Shown here: positions 49,182-58,616 of the stretch, in pieces
Numbering within the stretch: position 1 is the stretch's first letter
Layout: the number at the start of each line of letters is the position of its first letter
Assembly (NCBI GenBank): GCA_025201845.1
Contig: MU603935.1
Location: 225,772 to 289,771 of the forward strand
DNA from: Martensiomyces pterosporus
Taxonomy: Eukaryota; Kickxellomycota; Kickxellomycetes; Kickxellales; Kickxellaceae
Reading direction: 5' to 3'
Length of the DNA: 64,000 bases
Notes under the pieces: model-generated
What the model was told of the DNA's origin: nothing
Seen by the model: the letters and a program-made list of their open reading frames with translations, nothing else
Databases searched by the model: none
Program-made: the position numbers and the translations under genes

Positions 49182-50473
49182 CAGCAACAACAAAAATCCA
49201 AGCTTGTCTACTAAATCCCTTTCTGCCATGCTTAAATATCCTCGTCAAAACTTCCATACAAACACTGGGTATATCGATTAAACATGCTGCAGACACCCTA
49301 CACAACGGTGTGCACGGTGTTTCCATCAGTGCTCTCAAAGAGCTGCTGGTGCAGGCTTGCAAAGCACTTCAAGTGGCCATCCACTCGCACCTTGCCTCGC
49401 CTCTTCCTATCTAGCTCACCACTTCGTCTGCTTTCTACTGATCTCACATACTTCTAGATCTAGGAGACATGGCTGCTGCACTGGCTCGGCTGCCCTTGCT
49501 GAGCATCCCAGACGCCTCCATGCGGCCTACACCTGTATGGACAGCGAGTCTGTAGAGGCTTATCTGGCAGATGCCAGTCGCCATGTGAACGGCATCGATA
49601 GACTGCTCGGGATTACCTGGCTGCCTTCCATTCTTATTTGGATTGGTCATCGAGGCATCCGGGCTCTCCGCCTGTGGATATCTCGGTGCCGTTTTCGGAC
49701 AGCGGTGCAAAGCAGCTGGCATGCTGCAGTACTTCTTGCAGCAAAAAGTCTATTAGTAATCAGGGGCTGTTTCGGTGCAAGGTCATCGCATTTCCTTCCT
49801 TGCAAACGTGCATGGAACCACATAGATACTAACTTCTCTTCTCTGGCAAGCACAGACACAGCAAATGCAGTTCTGCATGTGTGACGGGCACCTCTAAAAG
49901 GATGGATGGTCTTGATGAATTACGTGGATTAGTGGTGATCGCACTGCTGCGGTACTTGGCTGGTCCTGAAATGCCATGTAAATGCTGCGGAAGGGAGTCG
50001 GGGGGAAACGTGTCCAAATCCCGCCACCAAGGCGCCTGGTCACCACGAACTAGCGGGTAAAGATGTTCTAGAAATTGGATCAATGGCGGCCCTTGTCCAG
50101 GAGGCGTGATTGCGGAGTTTCCACCAGGGTAGCCATCTTGGCAGCACTGGCGTCTTTATTCTGGGCGGTTAAAGTAGGAGAAAAGGCTGCAAAGCGTATG
50201 CCTTGCATGGCTCTGCCGCGTCACGCATGCTTACAAATATACACTTAGAACACTGGTGCTGGCCAAGTGACGTGCTCGCAAGGCAAGGGCAGCAAGGCAA
50301 AGGAAACGAGGCAACTGCCAAGAGGCAGCAAGGTGGTTTCTGCATATAAAAGGCGCGGTCGGCTGGCTGCTTTCCTAGAGCTGCATCACACCTCGTTCAC
50401 CAAGAACATACCACATACAACTCAGCTACTCTCTTCAACTCACCAGCTACCGCTACTACTACTCTTCGAAACC
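49182..50473. other. Intergenic with weak coding-like traces
   Basis: About 1.3 kb. The segment 49470-49890 reads as protein-like in pieces that change frame (for example ESVEAYLADASRHVNG, then DYLAAFHSYLDW in the next frame), which could be a decayed gene, an unresolved spliced gene or chance. The NmrA promoter TATA box lies at 50345-50351. Confidence 0.35.
50345..50351 (+). promoter_or_regulatory. TATA box of NmrA-like gene
   Basis: GCATATAAAAGGCGC, about 130 bases before the start codon, followed by a CA/CT-rich leader. Confidence 0.65.
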
Positions 50474-51421
50474 ATGACTGAAACTGTTGCCATCATCGGA
50501 GCCACCGGCGCCCAGGGCGGGTCTGTTCTCAAGGCACTCAGCGCCGTTCCGCAGCAGTACAAGCTCCGTGCAATCACGCGCAACGTGGGCTCTGACCGCG
50601 CCCGTGAGCTCCAGCAGACCTACAAGGGCGTCGAGTGGATCTCTGCCGACCTCAACGACATTGATGGCCTCCGCAAGGCGTTCAAGGGCGTCGACGTCGT
50701 CTTTGGAACCACAAACTACCTGCAGAAGGACATCTTTGACAAGATCGATGCTGGGGATTTGGATGCCGAGTTCAAGCAGGGCAAGAACTTTGTCGACGCT
50801 GCAATCGCTGAGGGTGTCAAGCACATCGTCTACAGCGGTCTTGAGAGTCCCAAGGAGGTCAGCAACGGCAAGTACTCGACTGCGTATGAGCCCGAGGGCA
50901 AAACCAAGATCGAGCAGTACATCCGCGCCAACTCGGACAAGGTCAAGGGCTACTTTGTCTACGCGGGCTTTTACTTCCAGAACTTCTTGTACTCTGCAAG
51001 CTGGGAGACACGCACAAACGCCCAGGGCCAGGAGGAGCGCGTCGTGGTGTTCACTTACCCTACTCCCGAAGATGTTGTGGAGCCCTACCTTGATATTGAG
51101 GAGGACTTTGGCAACACCGTCCAGCTCGTGCTTGACAACCGCGAGGAGTACGAGGGCAAGGTGGTGACTGCCGTGGAGGGCGACTACACCGGTGTTCAGA
51201 TCGCAGAGGCGTTCACCCGCGTCACGGGTGTCCCAGCTGTCTTCAAGAACGGGGCTCTTGAGGAAATCGACCGCAAGGAGATCTACGAGATGCTCGAGTT
51301 CTTTGTCGAGTTTGGTGCCTTCAGCAAGCACGACACTGCGCATGCCAGGAACACCACCCCAAGGCCGTTTACCACTCTGGATCAGTTCTGGAAGCGCTAC
51401 GAGTCGTTCAGGCCCCAGTAA
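50474..51421 (+). CDS. NmrA-like NAD(P)-binding Rossmann protein
   Basis: 315 residues. The N-terminal VAIIGATGAQGGSVLKAL is the dinucleotide-binding Gly motif, followed by RAITRN and a conserved VDVVFGTTNY. The central HIVYSGLES and YFVYAGFYFQNF segments are typical of the NmrA/HSCARG group. Members sense NADP(H) redox state or act as oxidoreductases; Aspergillus NmrA is a nitrogen-metabolism repressor, but the family is broad and that role is not assigned. No signal peptide. Strong codon bias, a TATA box and a poly(A) signal 12 bases after the stop suggest high expression. The upstream open frame (50267 on) is leader. Confidence 0.9.
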   Translation: MTETVAIIGATGAQGGSVLKALSAVPQQYKLRAITRNVGSDRARELQQTYKGVEWISADLNDIDGLRKAFKGVDVVFGTTNYLQKDIFDKIDAGDLDAEFKQGKNFVDAAIAEGVKHIVYSGLESPKEVSNGKYSTAYEPEGKTKIEQYIRANSDKVKGYFVYAGFYFQNFLYSASWETRTNAQGQEERVVVFTYPTPEDVVEPYLDIEEDFGNTVQLVLDNREEYEGKVVTAVEGDYTGVQIAEAFTRVTGVPAVFKNGALEEIDRKEIYEMLEFFVEFGAFSKHDTAHARNTTPRPFTTLDQFWKRYESFRPQ

Positions 51422-51432
51422 AGCGACTGGGA

Positions 51433-51438
51433 AATAAA
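51433..51438 (+). terminator. Poly(A) signal of NmrA-like gene
   Basis: AATAAA lies 12 bases after the stop codon. The convergent gene ends at 51532, so the 3' ends are close. Confidence 0.5.
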
Positions 51439-51531
51439 CGGCCCCAGTGCCAGCACCCAAGGTGCTTTCTTTTATTTTGACGATAGACAGCTGGGATTCA
51501 TCACATCTTCTTTCTGCAAAGATATGCACTC

Positions 51532-52500
51532 TTATAAGCCTGATGATGAGTTGCCGGAGCTAATGTATGTGGCCTGTGCGAGTTGCAGGAACTCGGACTC
51601 GGAAATGCCAATGGCCCTTGCGGCCTTTGCAGCGCCGCTCAGTGAACTGCGCACAGAATCGAGCAGCAGTGGAGTTGCCCCCAAGGCAGGCAACGGAGGC
51701 ATGCTTGTTAGCTGTGCTTGGGTCTCAGCCGCCTGCTCGACATCGCCTTGCTGCTCGGGTTCACTGTCGTTCGCTTGTCGGTCATATTCTCCCCAGTAGT
51801 CGTCGCTGTCGTTGCCATCATTGCCTTCTGCTGATCCATTACAAGAATCGACTGCAGTGCTATTGGGCTTTGGCTTTGGCTTGGGTTTGTCGGGTTGTGG
51901 GAACTGGCTCCAGTAATCGTCATCGTCATCATCGTTGTCCTCAATGCCGGCATTCCGATGCTTGTACACGTCTTCGGCTGCCTCAACACTGCCTGAAAGC
52001 TGAACTCCGCTTGGCAGATCAAGATCCGGGAACCTGCCGTTCATCGCATTTAGGTTAAAATAAGCCCATTTCTCGTCGTCCTCCCACACAAGCTCTACAA
52101 AGTAAGTCTTGTGTGAGCTACCAGGCACATGGCCAAATGGAACTCTGGCGCGCATGGTTTCGCCATCTATGCGCTCAAATGTCACGCTGTCGACGTTTAG
52201 TATTTCGGCTTGGTCCTCTGTTAGCTCAGGGGCAAAGTGCTGGTGGCGAACAAAGCTGCCAATGTCGTCGGACTGCCACTGAAGAGCATAGTCGATAGCG
52301 GCAAAGAGAGCGGCGCTTGGATCTGGCGTATCACCGATTGCAGGCCCAATAAAGTCCCAGCGCTGCTGGATGCTGACGCTCGAAATAGCCATCAGCTCAT
52401 CGATCTGCGTGGTGCTGCGCAGGTACAAGACCTTGCATGCCGTTTCGACAATCTGTCTCGCGTGATCGCTCGTGGATATTGTGTATAGCTTGCTGCTCAT
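51532..52500 (-). CDS. Uncharacterised acidic protein with DDYW repeats
   Basis: 322 residues from the ATG at 52500; an upstream open stretch without a good start is ignored. The N-terminal part (about 1-190) looks folded: DHARQIVETACKVLYLRS, HQHFAPELTEDQAEILNVDS, YFVELVWEDDEKWAYFNLNAMN. The middle is acidic with two copies of a DDYW motif (DDDDYWSQF, DSDDYWGEYD) separated by KPKPKPKP. The C-terminal ~60 residues form a helix rich in Ala and Ser (LGATPLLLDSVRSSLSG). I believe similar DDYW-containing proteins occur across fungi but cannot name a function. The gene converges with the NmrA-like gene, 110 bases between stops. Confidence 0.65.
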   Translation of the reverse strand: MSSKLYTISTSDHARQIVETACKVLYLRSTTQIDELMAISSVSIQQRWDFIGPAIGDTPDPSAALFAAIDYALQWQSDDIGSFVRHQHFAPELTEDQAEILNVDSVTFERIDGETMRARVPFGHVPGSSHKTYFVELVWEDDEKWAYFNLNAMNGRFPDLDLPSGVQLSGSVEAAEDVYKHRNAGIEDNDDDDDDYWSQFPQPDKPKPKPKPNSTAVDSCNGSAEGNDGNDSDDYWGEYDRQANDSEPEQQGDVEQAAETQAQLTSMPPLPALGATPLLLDSVRSSLSGAAKAARAIGISESEFLQLAQATYISSGNSSSGL

Positions 52501-53613
52501 TCCGGATAAAACGCGTTTTGCGGTGTAAGGAGTGCTGGGAGGGATGATGTCAGATGCAGTGGAGGCAATGGTGGCTGTGGTGATGCAATGCCAAAATTCA
52601 TTAATCAGGACAACCACGAATCTCGCTTCATCGATGGCGGCGATCTGGCGAACTATGGTTATCTCTGCTGCTGCTGTTTTCCTTGGCTTATCGCCACACC
52701 TCCTTATCTCTAATGCACTTGTGATGCGCAATAGCAGCAGCAATATATGCGTGTGAGCACTGGCGCTCAGCTGACCGCGGCTTGTCGCCTATTATCCTCG
52801 CAGGGACTGTCTATGCGCAGATTCCAGCTCGATCCTGTGTAGACAAGAGGAGGCAGTCGTGTTCATTGCTCGGCAGCCGTCTGTCACTTGCCCAAGCCAT
52901 TGGCTGCGAAGTGTCCGTTGAAATAGCCGGAAGCAGATTGGGGCCTGGTGTTGGGGGGGCGCATGGGCGGGTCCTATCGCCCGATGAGGTTCAGCAATAG
53001 TGTGAGAGGCGCGTTGTTTTCCATTCGCTTCGCCGGATTAGCCAAGTCCTGCGAAACGTGGAGGGGGAGGAGGAAAACAGTGGTCTGCCCGTCCCCCTAA
53101 CCCGGACGTGGCGCGAGCAGAGCAGCCTCAGGGATACCGTGTCTGCTTGCTCCGTTTGCTTGCGTGCTTGCTCCACAGCTTGGTCGGGTAGAGAGCAGCT
53201 CTGTCTGAACCCGCCAGGCGTTGCGCGTGTGGGCTGTCGGGTGCATTGAGAAACAGCGCTGGGGCCACATTGGGCAGGCACCAGCAGCGCACTGCTTGCC
53301 TTGTACGCACCAGGCAAGCGCCAGCCGCGATCTCCCAAACAGCAGACGCGGTGGCAGCAGCAACAACAACGGCGGCTGGCTTCTACATGAAGTGCAAAAC
53401 AATGAGCCCTGTCGCTATGCGCATAATTATCTTATCCCCCCGCCCACATCGCCCCCAACCCTCAGCCCCCAATGGTGTGCCTCCACTGCGCCAGAGGGAG
53501 AGGGAGGGTATAAAAGACCCGGCGCTTCTTTTCTCTTCTGCAACCGCTGTCCTTCACCCGCAAACGTATTCACCTTTGTTCGTGCCCCCTCTCTACTCAC
53601 ACACACTTTCCAG
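52501..53613. other. Divergent intergenic region upstream of phosphoglucomutase
   Basis: About 1.1 kb. A strong TATA box lies at 53509-53515. The phosphoglucomutase frame is open far upstream (from 53221), but that sequence is promoter-like and not similar to the enzyme. Confidence 0.5.
53509..53515 (+). promoter_or_regulatory. TATA box of phosphoglucomutase gene
   Basis: GGGTATAAAAGACC, about 105 bases before the start codon, followed by a CT-rich leader. Confidence 0.7.
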
Positions 53614-55290
53614 ATGGTTTCTGTGCGCACTGTGCCCACCAGGCCCCACGAGGGCCAGAAGCCCGGCACCTCGGGTCTTCGCAAGCGCGTCGTTGTTTTC
53701 CAGCAGGAGAACTACACCGAGAACTTTGTTCAGGCCATCTTCACTGCGATGCCCGCTCCCGGCCCCAAGAACGCCACTGTGGTTGTTGGTGGCGACGGGC
53801 GCTACTACATGAAGGACGTGATTCAGAAGATCATCCGCATCGGTGCTGGCAACGGAATCGCCAAGTTTATCATTGGCCAGAACGGCATTCTTTCCACGCC
53901 CGCAGCATCAGCCATTATCCGCAAGCACCAGGCCGACGGCGGCATCATCCTCACTGCCTCGCACAACCCCGGAGGCCCCAAGAATGACTTTGGCATCAAG
54001 TACAACACCCGCAACGGCGGACCAGCCCCCGAGGCCGTCACCGACGCCATCTACGAGGCCACACGCACCATCTCCTCGTACTCGGAGGTCGACCTTGACG
54101 CGCCCGTCGACCTGTCGACTGTTGGTACCCAGTCCTTTGACGGCTTTGAGGTCGAGATTGTCGACTCGGTTGAGGACTACGTGCAGCTTATCAAGAGCAT
54201 CTTTGACTTTGACATGATGACGAGGTTCCGCGAGCAGAACCCCGACTTCACGCTGCTGTTCGATGCCCTCAACGGCGTGACTGGTCCCTACGGCCACCGC
54301 ATCTTTGTTGAGGAGCTTGGGTTCCCCGAGAGCTCGCTTGACGAGTGCACTCCTTTGGAGGACTTTGGCGGAAGCCACCCCGACCCTAACCTCACCTACG
54401 CCCACAACCTTGTCGAGCGTGTCGAGCGCGAGAAAACCTCCCTTGGCGCTGCGTCTGACGGCGACGGCGACCGCAACATGGTCATCAGCCACGACTGGTT
54501 CGTCACCCCCTCGGACTCGGTCGCCCTGATCGCTCACCATGGCGCTCAGGCCATCCCCTACTTCAAGCGCCACGGCCTCAAGGGCCTCGCTCGCTCGATG
54601 CCCACCTCGTGCGCCATCGACCGCGTGGCCAAGGCCAAGGGGCTGGAAGTCTTTGAGGTGCCCACTGGCTGGAAGTTCTTTGGCAACCTGATGGATGCCG
54701 GCCGTCTGTCGATCTGCGGAGAGGAGTCGTTTGGCACTGGCTCCGACCACATTCGCGAGAAGGATGGCATCTGGGCCATCCTCGCCTGGCTGAACATCAT
54801 TGCCTACGTCAACCAGACATCGCCTGGAGCCTCGATCCGCTCGATCATGGCCGATTTCTACAAGACCTATGGACGCAACTACTTTACCCGCTACGACTAC
54901 GAGGAGGTCGCGTCGGAGGGTGCTAGCCAGATGATCGACCGTCTGCGTGGATTCGCTCAGGAGGGCGGCGAGAACGAGGTCGTTGGAAGGGAGTTTTACG
55001 GATACAAGGTCGCCAAGATCGACGACTTTGCTTACACCGACCCTATCGACCACAGCGTGTCGAAGAAGCAGGGCGTTCGCGTCATCTTTGACGACTCGTC
55101 CCGCATCATCTTCCGCCTCTCGGGCACTGGGTCGGAGGGCGCCACCGTGCGCATCTACATTGAGCGCTTTGACCAGAAGGAGTTTGACCTCGATGCCCAG
55201 GTCGCGCTCAAGCCGCTGGTCCAAGCCGCTCTGGAGATCTCCAAGCTTGAGCAATACACTGGCCGCAAGGAGCCCACTGTTATCACATAA
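53614..55290 (+). CDS. PGM2: Phosphoglucomutase
   Basis: 558 residues, close to yeast Pgm2 (569) and mammalian PGM1 (562). It interconverts glucose-1-phosphate and glucose-6-phosphate in the cytosol. The phospho-serine is Ser116 in TASHNPGG, the same number as in rabbit PGM. The Mg2+ loop is DGDGDRN. The sugar-binding loop is CGEESFGTGSDHIREKDG, and the C-terminal phosphate loop is RLSGTGSEGAT. The start is supported by the TATA box and by homology from VRTVPTRPHEGQKPGTSGLRK. Codon use is highly biased. Which yeast paralogue it matches best (Pgm1 or Pgm2) cannot be told by eye. Confidence 0.95.
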   Translation: MVSVRTVPTRPHEGQKPGTSGLRKRVVVFQQENYTENFVQAIFTAMPAPGPKNATVVVGGDGRYYMKDVIQKIIRIGAGNGIAKFIIGQNGILSTPAASAIIRKHQADGGIILTASHNPGGPKNDFGIKYNTRNGGPAPEAVTDAIYEATRTISSYSEVDLDAPVDLSTVGTQSFDGFEVEIVDSVEDYVQLIKSIFDFDMMTRFREQNPDFTLLFDALNGVTGPYGHRIFVEELGFPESSLDECTPLEDFGGSHPDPNLTYAHNLVERVEREKTSLGAASDGDGDRNMVISHDWFVTPSDSVALIAHHGAQAIPYFKRHGLKGLARSMPTSCAIDRVAKAKGLEVFEVPTGWKFFGNLMDAGRLSICGEESFGTGSDHIREKDGIWAILAWLNIIAYVNQTSPGASIRSIMADFYKTYGRNYFTRYDYEEVASEGASQMIDRLRGFAQEGGENEVVGREFYGYKVAKIDDFAYTDPIDHSVSKKQGVRVIFDDSSRIIFRLSGTGSEGATVRIYIERFDQKEFDLDAQVALKPLVQAALEISKLEQYTGRKEPTVIT

Positions 55291-55521
55291 GCCAGGCAGT
55301 CTGGCAGCACCCCTTCCCCTTTTCTAACGCACGATCTCCTGTTTAATATGAATACCACTGCCGTCACCCGCAGCTCACGCCTGTGCATGAATGTTAACCA
55401 TACTTTTGAGCACTCTTGATCGCTCAGCAATATAGCTGTGGGATTCTCTCTGGCCCCAACCAAGTGCCAGGCATAGCTCGCGTGCATTTTCTCTTCCTCT
55501 ATTCTGGCTCTGACTCACACA

Positions 55522-56873
55522 ATGCGACCTACGAGCATGCTCCTTGGGGACCTGAAGGTGCTGACCGTCCCCATGCATGCAGTCGGCCTGCGCGTCGACA
55601 GATTTATCCTGAACAATGTCGGTATCCCGCCCAGCCTGCTGTTTAAGCTAATGCGCAAGCGCGCTATCGCCGCAGTCGACGTCGACGGCAGATATAGGCG
55701 GATCAATGGCACTGATCGCGTGTTCCCTGGCATGCGCATTAGGATTCCGGACGATCTCGTTATTGACACTAGCAACAGCAATAGCAGCGGCAGCGATGAT
55801 AGCGGCATTGGCCCTCCTCTGCACACGCCATCTGAGCAAAGCAGCGCAAAAAGAACCGAATTTATTCAGCGACAGCTGCCAGTGATCTTTGAGAACGATG
55901 CAATGGCAGTGTTCAGGAAACCCGCAGGTCTGCCATGCCAAGGCGGCACCAACATCCAGTACTCTGTGGACAGCCTTCTTGCAGAGCTGGACAAGATACG
56001 CAAAACTGGGGCAGAGGCTGCGCACAGGCTCGTGCATCGCCTGGATCGCGGTACTACAGGCGCACTGGTTGTGGCCAAGACCCGGCTGGCTGCAAAAACG
56101 CTGACCAGGGCATTCCACGACCGTACCGTGAGGAAAACCTATATCGCTGTTCTCCATGGCATTCCTCACCCCCGCCAGGGGACCGTCAGCGTGCCGCTTG
56201 TAAACGCTGGAACGCATGTAAAGCCTCTTCTCGAGACTGCTGCTTCTATTTCTGACCTCAGCGACAAGACCTCGCCAGTAGCAAAGCCTGCTATTACAAA
56301 ATACAAAGTGCTCAAAACTGGCACGTTTGAGGTAGGTTGCCTGCGCACTCCATGGCACTATGCTGCACGATGCGAAGCAGGCTCTTTTCTGTCTGCTAAC
56401 ATGCACGGCTTGCTCCAAAAAGGTTCAAAATGTAGAATAAGAGCGTATCGGTTGTGGAAGTAGATATTCTGACGGGCAGAAAGCACCAGATTCGTGTGCA
56501 CTGCGCCAAGGTGCTTGGGTGTGCTGTCCTTGGCGATCGCAAATACGCTGCCGAGAGCAGCGACTCCTCAGGCCAGAAGGACATGAGCGCACTGTACTTG
56601 CACCTATTCAAGCTCCAAGTGCCGGTAAGCAGTCGCCCACGATGTATTGAATCGACACAGTACGCTGGCATATTCTAAGCCAAGTCATATGCACCGAGTT
56701 GATCTGTGCTTTAACTTGCTTTTGCGTTTCAAAACATGTAGAATGTGGGCACGAATGGAAACACTGGCAGCACTAGTCTGAATGGCTCTTCTGTTTTTGT
56801 CAGGGCGCCGTTTCCCGATTTCTGGACACCAGTATTCAAGGCACTTGGCATCACATTTTCCAAGAGAGTGTAA
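55522..56873 (+). CDS. RluA-family pseudouridine synthase, three exons
   Basis: Exons 55522-56331, 56436-56624 and 56742-56873 encode 376 residues, all junctions phase 0. Intron 1 (104 bases) is GTAGGT to TGTAG with ctaac at about 56397; intron 2 (117 bases) is GTAAGC to TGTAG with ttaac near 56711. The catalytic Asp175 lies in HRLDRGTTG. Exon 2 supplies LTGRKHQIRVHCAK, the second family motif, and exon 3 the C-terminal VRAPFPDFWTPVFKALG. An N-terminal S4-like segment (LRVDRFILNN ... LFKLMRKRAI) is followed by a Ser-rich linker. Members convert specific uridines of rRNA, tRNA or mRNA to pseudouridine; the mitochondrial RPUSD3/4-type or yeast Pus5-type is possible. The stop lies 26 bases from the stop of the next gene. 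Confidence 0.88.
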
Positions 56874-56899
56874 AACGGCGCTTGCATCGGCGTGTTTTT

Positions 56900-58025
56900 T
56901 TACAACCCCTGTTCGACCACACCTACAACAGCAGCAATATCCACAGTCGCAGTATCAATCAGCATACATACGCATATAGACATAAGCGTGAGTCGTTGGC
57001 ATGGCACGTGCAGGCACAAATAAAGCAGTGCACTTACCTCCCAAATCGTCGTCGTCGTAAAGATCAAGAATGTGCCGTTTCAGGCGCTTTTTGCTTTTGG
57101 GTTTGCGGCCAGCATCAAGCTCATCAGAAGGCCGTTTGCCGAGAACTGGCGATCCAGCATCGAGCTCTGCAGTGTCGCTGGCTGCAGTAGCAGCAATATC
57201 TGACTCGGGCGTCGCCTTTGCTGCCTGGCTTATCTCTGCCGCTAGCTGCGTATCTGCAAGTGGTGAAGGCAGTAAAGCCAGATCGCTGGGATGGGGCAGT
57301 TTGGGCACGAGCAGGTTTGTCTTTCCGCTTAGACTATCGGGGCAGGCTGGCAGATGCGGCAGCCACTCTAGGAGACTCGTGTATAGCGTCACTAGATCCT
57401 GGTGCCAAATGCCAAACAGCATAAACAGTCGCGCGGATATCCCCTGAATAACCATCGCCAGGGGCATGAACAGGGTCTGCGACATCTGCGCAGTAAACTG
57501 GATGTACACGTTTTGGCATATCTCTATCAGCTTGCCCACCAGTCTAGCTACACTGGAGACTCGCCCTGCCAGCGCAGTCATGTAGTGCTGGCACGGAAGC
57601 GCCTGCCATGCTGCTGGCTTGCGCGCATGCTTTGAGGTGTTCGGATCGTAGAACGCCTTGACAGTCCTCTCGATCATCTCCCTCAGCTGAACCTTTTCAA
57701 GCACCTTCAACGCACGGCGCAGCTCGTACAATCGACGAAAGTACACTGCGTTCTTGTGCTGGTTCCAGTTGCGGTAAAATATGCGTGCAAGTAGCTGGCG
57801 ATCGTGCCACACCTCTGGTCGAAAGAACGCCTCTGTGGTGTGAATGAGTGCGCCAAGGCTGCTTGTGTGGTCCCAATTTCTGACGTTTTTGAACACTGGG
57901 TTATCGATCCGCCTATGTGCCTTTCGCTTGCTCCCTCCGTCTTTCGCATCGCTGTCAGGCATGAACTTTGCCTTTGGCACTGAATGGCATTCTGGAAATG
58001 CGTACGCTCGGTCGTTGAAATTCAT
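56900..58025 (-). CDS. Rmp1/NEPRO-like RNase MRP protein, two exons
   Basis: Exon 1 is 58025-57038; the 115-base intron (GTAAGT to TTGTAG) is 57037-56923; exon 2 is 56922-56900, adding only VVEQGL and a stop. Total 336 residues. The segment ARIFYRNWNQHKNAVYFRR (about residue 80) matches the RNxNQHR-type motif of Rmp1/NEPRO proteins, followed by helices with ELRRALKVLEK. A C-terminal basic cluster (KPKSKKRLKRH) could be a nuclear/nucleolar signal and is followed by an acidic DLYDDDDLGG end. Family knowledge: Rmp1 is a subunit of RNase MRP, which processes pre-rRNA. The tiny last exon is supported by its phase-correct junction and by consensus splice sites. Confidence 0.65.
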
Positions 58026-58616
58026 GGCTCGCCTTGCTAACGGCGCGAAAATGAAAAACTGGGTGGGAGATTAGAATCCGAGTGGGATATATTGCCCGCT
58101 GCTCGTTTTATGAGGATATAACAGCTAGAACTCAAAGCTCTAGAAACCGTTTTATTCGTTGTGGGGGCTCCCATTTCACCACATGACGAGGGTGGTTAGT
58201 GAGCGGCAAGTCATGTAGCAAGCATCTTCAGCCCACCAGCCCTTTTGCTGCCGTGGAACGATTGCAGCGAACGGAATCCTAGTGAACGGGTCAACGAAGA
58301 GGGCAGGAATCTTGCGATGCCCTGGCTTTGTCAGAGCACTGGGCTGATATGTAGCTACAGCGGTGGCAGTGATCTGTGCTTAACTTGCGCATGATCCTTA
58401 GCGGTTTGGCGATTCGGTTCGGGTGCTGTTTGTTTGATGGCCCTACGCACCGTGAAGAGCCTTGAGGCAGCAGCGCAGCCGCATTTCTTGTTGACGTTTC
58501 GTGTTTGCTGTTCTCCCTCTCTCGTCTCCGTTTACAATTCACAACTCCCGTGTTGTTTTCTTTGCATACCAGACGCGGCGGCACTCCTGATAGAAAGAGC
58601 TGAACAGATACAGCAA
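58026..58616. other. Divergent intergenic region, Rmp1-like / DONSON-like
   Basis: About 590 bases. An in-frame ATG at 58437 could extend the DONSON-like protein, but the extra residues are Cys/Leu-rich and implausible. No clear TATA box. Confidence 0.45.

Noticed and set aside
53221..53613. 131-residue N-terminal extension of phosphoglucomutase
   Set aside because: It would lie across the TATA box, and the downstream ATG places the phospho-serine at residue 116 as in known enzymes.
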